Positions 1 through 8,525 of a DNA stretch of 64,000 nt are shown here, in pieces. The notes below the pieces were generated by a model that was not told the origin of the DNA, ran no database searches, and saw nothing but the letters and a program-made list of their open reading frames with translations. The stretch is from assembly GCF_003002095.1 (NCBI RefSeq), contig NZ_PVZC01000011.1, positions 1 through 64,000 on the forward strand. The letters are read 5' to 3'. Within the stretch, counting starts at the first letter, position 1; each line of letters starts with the position of its first letter. Made by a program: the position numbers and the translations under genes. Source of the DNA: Allonocardiopsis opalescens. Its GTDB lineage: Bacteria > Actinomycetota > Actinomycetes > Streptosporangiales > Streptosporangiaceae.

Positions 1-95
1 CCCTCCGCATTAGCGATCACCGTGGGCTCCCCACCCTCCAGCACCGCCACCACCGAATTCGTCGTACCAAGATCAATACCAACCGCACGCGCCAC
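1..95 (-). CDS. dnaK: Chaperone DnaK (Hsp70), N-terminal fragment
   Basis: Only the first 31 codons lie in the window; the gene runs off the left edge. The reverse strand starts with GTG at 95 and encodes the ATPase phosphate-1 loop [11 protein letters not shown] followed by [11 protein letters not shown], which is diagnostic of DnaK. A strong ribosome-binding site (GAAGGAGT, 101-108) precedes the GTG. DnaK is the cytosolic ATP-dependent Hsp70 that folds nascent and stress-damaged proteins with DnaJ and GrpE. Two HAIR palindromes and a TTGACA promoter sit directly upstream, so control by the HspR repressor is expected. Identity is essentially certain despite the short fragment. Confidence 0.95.
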   Translation of the reverse strand, partial: MARAVGIDLGTTNSVVAVLEGGEPTVIANAE

Positions 96-113
96 GGGGC
101 ACTCCTTCGAAAA

Positions 114-134
114 GTTGAGTCAGACGCACTCATG
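114..134. promoter_or_regulatory. HAIR operator 1 (HspR site) near dnaK start
   Basis: The site reads GTTGAGT, seven bases, ACTCATG, close to the HAIR consensus CTTGAGT-N7-ACTCAAG bound by the actinobacterial heat-shock repressor HspR. It overlaps the -10 region and the probable transcription start of dnaK, a position suited to blocking RNA polymerase. Confidence 0.85.
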
Positions 135-161
135 GTGCGTCAGCCGGGGAAAGCCTGTCAA
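132..161 (-). promoter_or_regulatory. dnaK promoter
   Basis: On the reverse strand a perfect -35 TTGACA (161-156) is followed after 18 nt by a weak -10 CACCAT (137-132). The promoter is framed by the two HAIR operators and directed at the dnaK GTG at 95. Confidence 0.65.
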
Positions 162-165
162 ATCA

Positions 166-186
166 GTTGAGTCAGCGCGACTCAAG
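166..186. promoter_or_regulatory. HAIR operator 2 (HspR site) upstream of dnaK promoter
   Basis: GTTGAGT, seven bases, ACTCAAG matches the HspR HAIR consensus in 13 of 14 positions. It lies just upstream of the -35 box, so bound HspR at both sites would bracket the promoter. Confidence 0.9.
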
Positions 187-340
187 CTTGCTGCCGATGT
201 GTCCAACGGACCGCCCCGCTAGCTTGTTCCCGTCCGGCCGGATCAGGCACGCCGCTCAGTCCGGATTCACCTACCAGCTAGTAACATGACGGTGGTCCGG
301 CGCACCCGCACCGGACGCCCCGTGCGACAGGAGGCGCGGC

Positions 341-2500
341 ATGGACGCTCTGCGGCTCGTCTTGGGTGTCGTGACCACCGCCGTGACGGTGGTCGCGATC
401 GTCCTGATGGCGCTCGCCGTCATCCGGATGGTGCGCGTCATCCGGCTCGGCCAGCCCGCCCCTGGACGCACCGGGCCGCTGTGGCCCCGGCTGCGCACCA
501 CCCTGGTGGAGACCCTCGGGCACACCCGGATGCTGAAGTGGCAGTGGGTGGGTGTCGCGCACTGGTTCGTCATGGTCGGCTTCGTCTCGCTCGTCTTCAC
601 CCTGGTCGAGGCGCACGGCGAGGTCTGGGACCCCCACTTCGAACTGCCCTGGCTGGGCAGTTGGACGCCCTACGGCCTGCTCACCGAGATCATCGCCACC
701 GTCGGCCTGGTCAGCATCGTCGGCCTGTCGGTCTACCGCCAGATCGCCAAGCCGTCCCGGCGCGGCCGCGCCTCGCGCTTCGAGAACTCCACCATGTGGC
801 AGGCGTACTACGTCGAGGCGACGATCACCACCATCTTCATCACCGTGCTGGCCATCCGCGGCCTGCGGGTCGCCACCGGCCACTTCGGCTACCCGGTGTG
901 GGCCACCCCCGTCTCGCACGCGCTCGGCGCGGTGCTGCCGCCCAGCGAACTCGCGATCACGCTCATCGCCGCGCTCAAGATCCTGGTCTCGTGGGTCTTC
1001 TTCATCGTGATCGCCCGGCAGCTGACCATGGGCGTCGCCTGGCACCGCTTCACCGCCTTCTTCAACATCTACTTCAAGCGCGAGGACGACGGCGGCCAGG
1101 CGCTCGGCCCGGCCCAGCCGATGATGAGCAAGGGCGAGCCGCTGGACTTCGAGGAGGCCGACCCCGACGAGGACGTCTTCGGCGCCGGCAGGATCGAGGA
1201 CTTCAGCTGGAAGGGGATGCTCGACTTCACCACCTGCACCGAGTGCGGCCGGTGCCAGTCGCAGTGCCCCGCCTGGAACACCGGCAAGCCGCTGTCGCCC
1301 AAGAAGGTCATCCTGGACCTGCGCGACCACCTCTACGCCAAGGCCCCCTACCTGACGGCCACCGAGGAGCAGCGCGCCGAGCTGCCCAGCGCGCTGGTGC
1401 TGGAGGCCGAGCGCCCCCTGGTCGGCGCCGACAACGGCGTCATCCACCCCGACGAGCTGTGGGCCTGCACGAACTGCGGCGCCTGCGTCGAGCAGTGCCC
1501 CGTCGACATCGAGCACATCGACCACATCCTGGACATGCGCCGCTTCCAGGTGATGATCGAGTCCGACTTCCCGTCCGAGGCCGGCACGATGCTGAAGAAC
1601 CTGGAGAACAAGGGCAACCCCTGGGGCCTGGCCGAGGACCGCCGGCTGGACTGGATCCAGGAGCTGGCCGAGCGCGAGACCGACCCGATCGAGGTCCCCG
1701 TGGTCGACGGCCGCCTCGACGACGACGTGGAGTACCTGTTCTGGGTGGGCTGCGCCGGGGCGCTGGAGGACCGCGCCAAGAAGACCACCAAGGCCATCGC
1801 CGAGCTGCTGCACCTGGCCGGGGTGAAGTTCGCGGTGCTGGGCCCGATGGAGGCGTGCAGCGGCGACCCCGCCCGCCGGCTCGGCATGGAGTTCGTCTTC
1901 CAGATGCTCGCGCAGCAGAACGTCGAGACGCTGAACGAGGCGGGCGCCACCAAGATCGTCGCGAGCTGCCCGCACTGCTTCAACACCCTGTCCCGGGAGT
2001 ACCCGCAGCTCGGCGGGGAGTACGACGTCATCCACCACAGCCAGCTGCTGGCCCGGCTGGTGGAGGAGGGGCGGCTCACCCCGGTCACCCCGATCGAGGA
2101 GAACATCACCTACCACGACCCCTGCTTCCTGGGCCGCCACAACAAGGTCTACACCCCGCCGCGCGACATCATGGCGCAGGTCCCGGGCGTGCGCACCCAG
2201 GAGATGCACCGCTGCAAGGAGCGCGGCTTCTGCTGCGGCGCGGGCGGCGCGCGGATGTGGATGGAGGAGCGCATCGGCAAGCGCATCAACACCGAGCGGG
2301 TCGACGAGGCGCTGGGCACCGACCCCGACACCATCTCCACCGCCTGCCCCTTCTGCCAGGTGATGCTGGGCGACGCGGTCAACGCGAAGAAGTCCGAGGG
2401 GGCGGCCAAGGAGTCGCTGGAGGTGGTCGACGTGGCGCAGCTGCTGGTGCGCTCGGTGCGCGGCGAGCCCGTCCCGGCCGCGGGCGCGACGGAGGACTAG
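341..2500 (+). CDS. Membrane Fe-S oxidoreductase (heterodisulfide reductase-like, CCG domains)
   Basis: A 719-residue protein in three parts. Residues 1 to about 245 carry several hydrophobic helices resembling a cytochrome b / nitrate reductase gamma-type membrane anchor. Two ferredoxin [4Fe-4S] motifs follow, CTECGRCQSQCP near residue 298 and CTNCGACVEQCP near 376. The C-terminal part has cysteine-rich CCG-type motifs (CPHCFNTL near 543, CCGAGGARMW near 631) as in HdrB and GlpC. The architecture matches the large Fe-S reductases of actinobacteria typified by mycobacterial Rv0338c, which also lies near dnaK. It probably moves electrons between the quinone pool and an unknown cytosolic partner; the donor is not established. 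The ATG is preceded by AGGAGG. It is divergent from dnaK and followed by a strong terminator, so it is probably monocistronic. Confidence 0.88.
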   Translation: MDALRLVLGVVTTAVTVVAIVLMALAVIRMVRVIRLGQPAPGRTGPLWPRLRTTLVETLGHTRMLKWQWVGVAHWFVMVGFVSLVFTLVEAHGEVWDPHFELPWLGSWTPYGLLTEIIATVGLVSIVGLSVYRQIAKPSRRGRASRFENSTMWQAYYVEATITTIFITVLAIRGLRVATGHFGYPVWATPVSHALGAVLPPSELAITLIAALKILVSWVFFIVIARQLTMGVAWHRFTAFFNIYFKREDDGGQALGPAQPMMSKGEPLDFEEADPDEDVFGAGRIEDFSWKGMLDFTTCTECGRCQSQCPAWNTGKPLSPKKVILDLRDHLYAKAPYLTATEEQRAELPSALVLEAERPLVGADNGVIHPDELWACTNCGACVEQCPVDIEHIDHILDMRRFQVMIESDFPSEAGTMLKNLENKGNPWGLAEDRRLDWIQELAERETDPIEVPVVDGRLDDDVEYLFWVGCAGALEDRAKKTTKAIAELLHLAGVKFAVLGPMEACSGDPARRLGMEFVFQMLAQQNVETLNEAGATKIVASCPHCFNTLSREYPQLGGEYDVIHHSQLLARLVEEGRLTPVTPIEENITYHDPCFLGRHNKVYTPPRDIMAQVPGVRTQEMHRCKERGFCCGAGGARMWMEERIGKRINTERVDEALGTDPDTISTACPFCQVMLGDAVNAKKSEGAAKESLEVVDVAQLLVRSVRGEPVPAAGATED

Positions 2501-2983
2501 CACGGGCGCCGGGTCGGTGCGGCCCGGCTGACCGAATCCGGCAATTGCCGTGGCCGCATCCGGCAAAAGCGTCCGCACCGGGAACCGGAAAATGCTCTCC
2601 AGACAGATGCCCGGCGGTTTACACCGCCGGGCATTTTCTTGCTCACATAACGTTTCGCGCAGGTCAGCGTAGGTACCCCATCACTCTGCGTTCACTTTGC
2701 CGGTCAAAAACGCCGCCATTTATAACTGCTTCGTAACGAGCAGGGTCGGTGTCATCCACTGATGTCGGAGATCGATATATTCGTCCCGGTGGCCTCCGGT
2801 GGCGCCCCCTGGTGCGCATGCGGCCCGGCGCTTCGGCCCTGACCCCGTCGGTTCCTGATGGATCTCGCTGCGCCTGCCGCCGTCCACACCGCCGGCCCGC
2901 GAGACGGGCAGCGCCCCCACCCCCTGTGTTTCCCGCCCCTGTGTTTCCCGCCGACTCGAGCAATCGCTGAGGAGTACTCGATC
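2501..2983. other. Gene-free leader region with a tandem 15-mer
   Basis: Apart from the terminator at 2607-2640 no coding frame here is convincing. Two exact, adjacent copies of the 15-mer CCCCTGTGTTTCCCG occupy 2921-2950, just upstream of the surface-protein start. The stretch 2700-2790 is locally AT-richer and probably holds that gene's promoter, but I cannot assign boxes. Confidence 0.6.
2607..2640 (+). terminator. Rho-independent terminator of the Fe-S oxidoreductase gene
   Basis: A perfect 12-bp stem (ATGCCCGGCGGT, 2607-2618, with 2623-2634), a 4-nt loop, then the T-rich ATTTTCTT. Confidence 0.9.
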
Positions 2984-3859
2984 GTGAGAATGAAGCGCCT
3001 GATCGCGCTGCCCGCGGCCATGACCATCGCCGGAACCGGCTTCGCCCTCATGGCCCCGGCCGCCGCCGCCGACGAGATCCAGACCTACTCCGAGAGCGTG
3101 CCGGTCACCTGCACCCTCGACGGCGAGGCATGGGACGAGGCCGGCGACCTCAACGTCGTGCTCGGCGTGCCGGAGTCCGCCGAGACCGGCACCGACCTGG
3201 AGGTCTACATCCAGGAGCTGGAGAGCACCTTCGGGGTCTGGCCGGACCAGCCGATCGCGGCCGGCGACGCCTCCGTCACGGTCGATCTGGTGGTCGGCGG
3301 CGCGGCCGCCACCCAGGACAGCCTCACCCTCACCGGCACCAACCCCGAGGAGACCGCCCCCGGCGGCACCCTGGAGTGGGGCGACATCACCGGCAGCATG
3401 CCGCTGACCCGCCCCGGCGACCTCACCTTCGGCATCGGCTCCGTCACGGTCGACGTGCAGCAGGACCGAGGCCCGAGCGTGACCGTCTGCACCCCCGACT
3501 CCAGCCCGGCGATCGCCACCGTCACCGTCACCGGTGACGACCAGGAGCCGACCCCGGACCCCTCGGACCCCGGCGAGGAGCCCAGCCCGGACCCCTCCGA
3601 GCCCGGCGAGGAGCCGACCCCCGAGCCCAGCGAGTCCGAGGACCCGAGCGCCACGCCGTCCGCGAGCCCGTCCGCGCCGGCCATGCCCGACGAGACCGAC
3701 GACGACGAGGCCGGTGACGGCGAAGGCGCCCTGCCGGTGACCGGTGCGCAGCTGAGCGGCCTGGTCGCCGCGGGTGCGATCGCGATCGGCGGCGGTGTGG
3801 CCGCGATGGTGGTGGCGCGCAAGCGCCGCGCCTCGGCCGTCACCGACGACCAGGTCTGA
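2984..3859 (+). CDS. Sortase-anchored (LPVTG) surface protein with acidic Pro-rich stalk
   Basis: A 291-residue secreted protein. Residues 1-29 form a signal peptide (MKRL plus hydrophobic core, likely cleaved after APAAAA before DEIQ). A globular beta-rich domain of unknown function covers about 30-190. A low-complexity stalk of repeated EPTPDPSDPGEE-like units follows, then LPVTG (about 250-254), a hydrophobic segment and a basic tail (ARKRR): a complete cell-wall sorting signal. A sortase transpeptidase should link it to peptidoglycan; none is encoded in the window. GTG at 2984 is preferred because TGAGGAG lies 9 nt upstream; ATG at 2990 is the alternative. The large upstream in-frame extension lacks protein character. 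Substrate or partner is unknown; display or adhesion is only a guess. Confidence 0.8.
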   Translation: MRMKRLIALPAAMTIAGTGFALMAPAAAADEIQTYSESVPVTCTLDGEAWDEAGDLNVVLGVPESAETGTDLEVYIQELESTFGVWPDQPIAAGDASVTVDLVVGGAAATQDSLTLTGTNPEETAPGGTLEWGDITGSMPLTRPGDLTFGIGSVTVDVQQDRGPSVTVCTPDSSPAIATVTVTGDDQEPTPDPSDPGEEPSPDPSEPGEEPTPEPSESEDPSATPSASPSAPAMPDETDDDEAGDGEGALPVTGAQLSGLVAAGAIAIGGGVAAMVVARKRRASAVTDDQV

Positions 3860-3898
3860 CCGCTCCGGCCGGCGCCGCGGGCGCCGGCCCGATGACAC

Positions 3899-3938
3899 GG
3901 TCCGGCCGCCGGTCCCCCAGGGGGCCGGCGGCCGGACC
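3899..3938. terminator. Bidirectional hairpin between convergent genes
   Basis: A perfect 14-bp arm (3899-3912 with 3925-3938) plus an inner CCCCC/GGGGG stem makes a nearly continuous palindrome between the surface-protein gene and the convergent DUF6069 gene. There is no T-tract, as is common in actinomycetes. Confidence 0.7.
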
Positions 3939-3991
3939 ACAGCACGGCACCGGCCGCGGCGGGCGAGCGCCCGCCGCGGCCGGTTCGCGTC

Positions 3992-4573
3992 TCAGCCGGG
4001 CCCGTCCTCCCACACCCGGGTGGGCGGGAGCTCGGCGGTCGGCGGGACGGGCGCCTCGGCCCGGGGCGGGTTGCGCCGGTGCCGCTGAGTGGCGGGGAAG
4101 CCGTCCAGCGGGGCGAGCCCGCGCCCGGCGCTGCGCGCCGCCCCCGACAGCAGCGACACGATGACCGCCCCGGTGAACAGGTTGATCAGCGCGAGCGCGA
4201 TCTGCTCGCGCAGCGGCACCCCGTAGGTGAACGGCGCCACCGCGGCCAGCGCGGTCATCAGCCCGCCGATCCAGCCGAAGAAGGACAGCGGCCGCGGCGC
4301 CGCGACCAGCAGCACGTTCGCCAGCGCCGTGGCGACCAGGGCGGCGAAGGCGGCGGTCAGCGCGTACTTGCCCACGCCGAGGTCGCCGCCGATCCCGGCG
4401 CCGGGCGCGGCCTGGCCGAGCACGGGCACCCGCAGCACGCTGCGGAAGACGAGTACGCCGATCAGCGCGACGAGCGCGGCGACGACGGCGGTGGCGACAC
4501 CGCCGACCCACAGCCTGGCACTGTCGGGCCCGGGACGCTCGCGCGGGCCGGAACCCCCCGAATAGGCCGCCAT
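3992..4573 (-). CDS. DUF6069-like four-helix membrane protein
   Basis: A 193-residue protein beginning MAAYSGGSG. Four predicted membrane helices lie between residues 23 and 150, including the stretch RPLSFFGWIGGLMTALAAV and a final ALINLFTGAVIVSLLSG, followed by a cytosolic Pro/Arg-rich tail. Pattern and length fit the uncharacterised actinobacterial DUF6069 family; no enzymatic motif is visible and the function is unknown. ATG at 4573 has GGGGGA 7 nt upstream, and an alternative ATG lies five codons earlier. It stands alone on the reverse strand, separated from the betaine transporter operon by a 34-bp palindrome. Confidence 0.7.
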   Translation of the reverse strand: MAAYSGGSGPRERPGPDSARLWVGGVATAVVAALVALIGVLVFRSVLRVPVLGQAAPGAGIGGDLGVGKYALTAAFAALVATALANVLLVAAPRPLSFFGWIGGLMTALAAVAPFTYGVPLREQIALALINLFTGAVIVSLLSGAARSAGRGLAPLDGFPATQRHRRNPPRAEAPVPPTAELPPTRVWEDGPG

Positions 4574-4742
4574 GGCGATTTCCCCCATTCCCGCTTTGAC
4601 GACGAGTGACCGATACCCGACGGAGAGTAGCGAAAACGGCGTGTCGTCCCCGTCGGCACGGGAGGCACGGGGAGGTGGTGGCGTGTGCCGGGCGGTGCGG
4701 AACCGTGCGTCGGTCCGTGCCCGGACCGCCGCCCCGGACACG

Positions 4743-4776
4743 CGGTGGGCCGTGCTCCGCGGAGCACGGCCCACCG
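4743..4776 (-). terminator. Terminator-like 34-bp perfect palindrome
   Basis: A perfect 34-bp palindrome with half-sequence CGGTGGGCCGTGCTCCG, 16 nt beyond the stop codon of the betaine-binding protein gene. Position and strength suit termination of the three-gene transporter operon. Confidence 0.75.
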
Positions 4777-4791
4777 GGGAATCGCCGGCCG

Positions 4792-5721
4792 TCAGGCGGC
4801 GGGGACGCCCACCCGCTCCAGGAAGTCGGGGTTCTCCGCCAGCCAGGCGCGCGCGCCCGCCTCAGGGTCGTCCTCGTGCTCCTGCAGCACCAGCGTCTCC
4901 AGCGACTGCAGCTCCTCGTCGTTCAGGGTGAAGTTCTGCAGCCAGCCGTTGAGCTCGGGGTAGTCCGCGGCGAAGCCCTGGCGGCCCACCATGTGGATCT
5001 CCTCGCCCGCGCCCATCGCGCCCTCGGGGTCCTCCAGGTCGCGCAGGTCGTAGTTGGCGTAGGCGATGTGCGGCCGCCACAGGCCGACGACGATCGGCTC
5101 CTCGGCCGCGATCGCGCTGTCCAGCTCGGCCAGCATGGCGGAGGTGGAGGACTCCACGAACTCGTAGTCGTCCAGCCCGTAGGTGGGGATGGCCTCCTCG
5201 CGGATGGTGCGGTTGAGGCCCGAGCCGGACTCGATGCCCACGATCCGGCCGCCGAACATGTCGGCGTTGTCGGCCAGGTCCTCGATCGACTCCACGCCCT
5301 CGACATAGGACGGGACCGTCATGGTCAGCACGGCGTTGTCGTACCAGACGCCGATGTCCTCCAGCTGCTCGCCGTACTGCTCCCAGTAGTCGGCGTGGGT
5401 GTCGGGCAGCCAGGTGTCGAGGAACAGGTCGATGTCGCCGCCGGCCAGGCCCTGGTACAGCGGCGCCACGTCGGGGTTGGTCAGCTCGACCGTGTAGCCC
5501 TGGTCCGCCAGCACCGCGGCCCACAGGTGGGTGACGGCGATGTCCTCCTCCCACGGGATCCAGCCGATCGTGATCTCCTGCCCCTCGGCCGCGCCGCTCG
5601 CGCCGCCCTCCTCGGGGCCGGTGGCCACGCCTCCGCCTCCGCCGCAGGCCGCCAGCAGGGCCAGGGACATCAGGCCCGCGGCCGCCCCGGCTCCGCGGAG
5701 CCGCCGGTTGTTCGTTCCCAT
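4792..5721 (-). CDS. Glycine betaine/choline ABC transporter, substrate-binding lipoprotein
   Basis: A 309-residue lipoprotein: basic N-terminus (NNRRLRG), hydrophobic core and the lipobox LLAAC, then a Gly-rich linker. The mature part has the OpuAC fold signature, opening with ITIGWIPWEEDIAVTHLWA and containing DTWLPDTHADYW, whose Trp residues fit an aromatic cage for quaternary amines. It captures glycine betaine or a related osmolyte outside the membrane and delivers it to the permease. It is the last gene of the ATPase-permease-binding protein operon, 66 nt after the permease stop. ATG at 5721 is chosen since GGGGAG lies 12 nt upstream; the ATG at 5733 abuts that site. Expression is probably osmoregulated, which the sequence does not prove. 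Confidence 0.9.
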   Translation of the reverse strand: MGTNNRRLRGAGAAAGLMSLALLAACGGGGGVATGPEEGGASGAAEGQEITIGWIPWEEDIAVTHLWAAVLADQGYTVELTNPDVAPLYQGLAGGDIDLFLDTWLPDTHADYWEQYGEQLEDIGVWYDNAVLTMTVPSYVEGVESIEDLADNADMFGGRIVGIESGSGLNRTIREEAIPTYGLDDYEFVESSTSAMLAELDSAIAAEEPIVVGLWRPHIAYANYDLRDLEDPEGAMGAGEEIHMVGRQGFAADYPELNGWLQNFTLNDEELQSLETLVLQEHEDDPEAGARAWLAENPDFLERVGVPAA

Positions 5722-5787
5722 CGGAATACCCATCTCCCCTACTCGCTTCCGTGTGTCGTGCGGTCCTGCCGGGTCACGCCGTGCGCC

Positions 5788-7080
5788 TCACGCCTCCGCT
5801 CCCTGCCGTGCGGCGGTCGTCGCCGACCGCCGGCTCACGGCGGCGGTCAGCCGGTCCAGGAAGATCGCGAGGATGACCACCGCGACGCCGCCCTCGAAGC
5901 CCTGCGGCAGCTGCAGCCGGGTGACGCCCTCGTACACGTCGCTGCCGAGGCCGCCCGCGCCGACCATGCCGGCGATGACCACCATCGAGAGGCTGAGCAT
6001 GATGACCTGGTTCACCCCGGCCATCACGGTGGACAGCGCCAGCGGGAACTGGATCCGGGCCAGGATCTGCCCCGGCGGCGCGCCGAAGGCCTCGCCGGCC
6101 TCCACCAGCTCGGGGTCGACCTGGCGGATGCCCAGTTCAGTGAGGCGCACGCCGGGCGGCATCGCGAAGATGATGGTGGCGATGACGCCGGGGACGGCGC
6201 CGATGCTGAAGAACGACACCGCCGGGATCAGGTAGACGAAGGCCGGCATGGTCTGCATCAGGTCCAGCACCGGCCGGACCACCCGGCTCACGCCGTCGTT
6301 GTAGGCGGCGGCGATGCCGATCGGCACCGCGATGACCACCGCGATCGTGCTGGCCACCAGGACCAGGGCCAGCGAGTCCATCGCGCCGGCCCACATGTTC
6401 ATCGCGATGATCAGCAGGAAGCCGAGCACGGTGAACAGGGCCAGCCGCCAGCCGGCCACCCGCCAGGCGAGCACGGCGAACAGCGCCGTCACCAGCAGCG
6501 GGACGGGCACGCCGACCAGCCAGACCAGCCCGTAGGCGAGCAGCACCGCGGCGACCGCGCAGGCGGCGACCACGCGCGGGCGCCGCCCGCCGCCGGGCAG
6601 CGCGGCCAGCACGGCGAAGGCGGCCAGCGCGAGCAGCGCGATGATCAGCGGCGGGAACACGAAGTCGACCTGGAAGAGCGCCATCGCCCACAGGAAGAAG
6701 AAGGACGGGATGCCGCCCGTGCTGATCAGCGTGTTCAGCACGCCCGTCAGGGCTTCGAGCACGAACAGGGCGACGACGGCCGCGGCCGTGATGAGCGCCG
6801 CGCGGCGGCGCGTCCTGAGCATTGCGGCCGCGATGACGGCCGCGCCGCCGACGGCGAGCGCGGTGGCCGGCGGCTGGTGGAACAGCGCCGCCAGCAGGTC
6901 CACGACCCACGCGATGAAGCCGCCGACCAGGTCGAAGAAGGCGCCGCCGCGCTCGCGCAGCGCGTCGATGCCCTGCTCGAACCAGGTGCCGATCGGGATG
7001 CGCGGCGGCGTCTCGGAGCGGCCGAGCACCCAGGCCAGCGCGTTGGCGAACCAGTCGCCGATCGCGGTGAAGGCGTTCAT
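5788..7080 (-). CDS. Glycine betaine ABC transporter permease
   Basis: A 430-residue inner-membrane permease. The C-terminal half is a typical BPD transport domain of the OpuAB/ProW family, with the EAA loop around ELVEAGEAFGAPPGQILARIQFPLALS contacting the ATPase. The N-terminal half adds an extra helical region, so it is much longer than the compact OpuAB (about 280 residues) but like other actinobacterial homologues. The start ATG overlaps the stop of the upstream ATPase gene (ATGA), indicating translational coupling. It forms the channel for osmoprotectant import with its two neighbours. Confidence 0.9.
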   Translation of the reverse strand: MNAFTAIGDWFANALAWVLGRSETPPRIPIGTWFEQGIDALRERGGAFFDLVGGFIAWVVDLLAALFHQPPATALAVGGAAVIAAAMLRTRRRAALITAAAVVALFVLEALTGVLNTLISTGGIPSFFFLWAMALFQVDFVFPPLIIALLALAAFAVLAALPGGGRRPRVVAACAVAAVLLAYGLVWLVGVPVPLLVTALFAVLAWRVAGWRLALFTVLGFLLIIAMNMWAGAMDSLALVLVASTIAVVIAVPIGIAAAYNDGVSRVVRPVLDLMQTMPAFVYLIPAVSFFSIGAVPGVIATIIFAMPPGVRLTELGIRQVDPELVEAGEAFGAPPGQILARIQFPLALSTVMAGVNQVIMLSLSMVVIAGMVGAGGLGSDVYEGVTRLQLPQGFEGGVAVVILAIFLDRLTAAVSRRSATTAARQGAEA

Positions 7081-8525
7081 CGGGCCGCCCCCTGGCCGCC
7101 GTGGCGCTCCTCGCCGGCGGCGTCCGGCGGGGCCGGGCCGGTGTCGGGCGGCGGGTCGGCGGGGTCCTCGGCCGGGGTTTCGGCGGGATCGGCTCCGGCG
7201 GCGGGCCGGTCGGACGCGTCGGCGTCCTCGGCCGGCTCCGCCGTGTCGGCCGGCTCGGCGGTGTCGGGCTCGGTGCGGGAGGTGTCGGCCGGCTCGGCCG
7301 CGGCGGCGTCGTGTCCGGCGTCCGCCGTCTCGGCGCCGTTGCCATTGCCGTTGCCCGCCAGTGCGGCCAGCAGGGTGACGCGCGGGATCACGCCGCGCAG
7401 CCGCCCGGCGTCGTCGACGACGGCCAGCGGCACCGAGGACTCGGCGGCCGGGGCGAACAGGTCGGCGACGGAGGTGTCCGGCGAGACGCGCTGCACGTCG
7501 GTGTCGACCAGGCCGTCGAGTGACTTCTGGCCGGTGCGCACGGCGGGGCCGATGGTCTTCTCGTGCACGACGCCGACCAGCCGCCGGTCGCGGCGGAGCA
7601 CGAAGGCGACCGAGGTCTGGTTCTCGCGCAGGGTGCGCAGCGCGGCGCGCGGGCCGGCCTCGGCGCCGACCACCGGGATGGGCGCGGCCATCACCGAACT
7701 GGCGGTGAGCACCCGGGTGCGGTCGACGTCCTCGACGAACTGGGCGACGTAGTCGTTGGCCGGGTCGTTGAGGATCTCCTCGGCGGTGCCGATCTGCACG
7801 GCGCGCCCGTCGCGGAGCACGCCGACGCGGTCGCCCAGCCGCATCGCCTCGTTGAGGTCGTGGGTGATGAACACGATCGTCTTGCCCAGCTCGCTCTGGA
7901 GTTCGAGCAGCTGGGTCTGCATATCGCGGCGGATCAGCGGGTCGAGCGCGCTGAAGGCCTCGTCCATCAGCACGATCGGGGTGTCGGCGGCCAGCGCGCG
8001 GGCCAATCCGACGCGCTGGCGCATCCCGCCGGACAGCTGCTCGGGCAGGTTGCGCTCCCAGCCCTTCAGGCCGACCAGCTCCAGCGCCTGGGCGGCGCGG
8101 TGCTGCCGCTCGTCCACCGGAACGCCGCGCACCTCCAGCCCGTAGGCGGTGTTCTCCAGCACGTTGCGGTGCGGGAAGAGCGCAAAGTGCTGGAAGACCA
8201 TGCTGACCTTCTGGCTGCGCATCTGCCGGAGCTGGGCGGGTTTGAGGCGGGTGATGTCGGTGCCGTCGACCTCGACCGTGCCGGAGGTGGGCACCAGCAG
8301 GCCGTTGAGCATCCGGATCAGCGTCGACTTGCCGGAGCCCGACAGGCCCATCACGACGAAGATCTCGCCCGGCTCGACGTCGAAGGACACGTCGATGACG
8401 GCGGCGGTGGCCCCGTAGGCGCGCACCTCCTCGCGGGTGGCGCCGGCTTCGAGGTCCTTGACCGCGCGCTCCGCCCGCTTGCCGAACACCTTGTACACCT
8501 TGGCGGCGCGAACTGCTGCTGGCAC
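7077..8525 (-). CDS. Glycine betaine ABC transporter ATP-binding protein with CBS domains
   Basis: A 482-residue ATPase of the OpuAA/ProV family. Visible motifs are Walker A GLSGSGKST, the signature LSGGMRQRVGLARAL, Walker B IVLMDEAFSAL and the switch His in FITHDL. About residues 285-385 form a CBS pair, the module that senses ionic strength in OpuA. The last roughly 90 residues are an acidic low-complexity tail (GNGNGNG, then repeats of EPADTAEPA) not usual in the family. GTG at 8525 is preferred over longer frames because GAGGAG lies 5-6 nt upstream and the N-terminal extension is non-protein-like. It is the first gene of the operon and overlaps the permease start by 4 nt. Confidence 0.9.
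   Translation of the reverse strand: MPAAVRAAKVYKVFGKRAERAVKDLEAGATREEVRAYGATAAVIDVSFDVEPGEIFVVMGLSGSGKSTLIRMLNGLLVPTSGTVEVDGTDITRLKPAQLRQMRSQKVSMVFQHFALFPHRNVLENTAYGLEVRGVPVDERQHRAAQALELVGLKGWERNLPEQLSGGMRQRVGLARALAADTPIVLMDEAFSALDPLIRRDMQTQLLELQSELGKTIVFITHDLNEAMRLGDRVGVLRDGRAVQIGTAEEILNDPANDYVAQFVEDVDRTRVLTASSVMAAPIPVVGAEAGPRAALRTLRENQTSVAFVLRRDRRLVGVVHEKTIGPAVRTGQKSLDGLVDTDVQRVSPDTSVADLFAPAAESSVPLAVVDDAGRLRGVIPRVTLLAALAGNGNGNGAETADAGHDAAAAEPADTSRTEPDTAEPADTAEPAEDADASDRPAAGADPAETPAEDPADPPPDTGPAPPDAAGEERHGGQGAAR

Noticed and set aside
4606-7752. 1048-codon forward open frame across the betaine operon
   Set aside because: It is antisense to three clearly recognisable ABC transporter genes; its sequence is low-complexity His/Arg/Asp-rich as expected from high-GC shadow frames.
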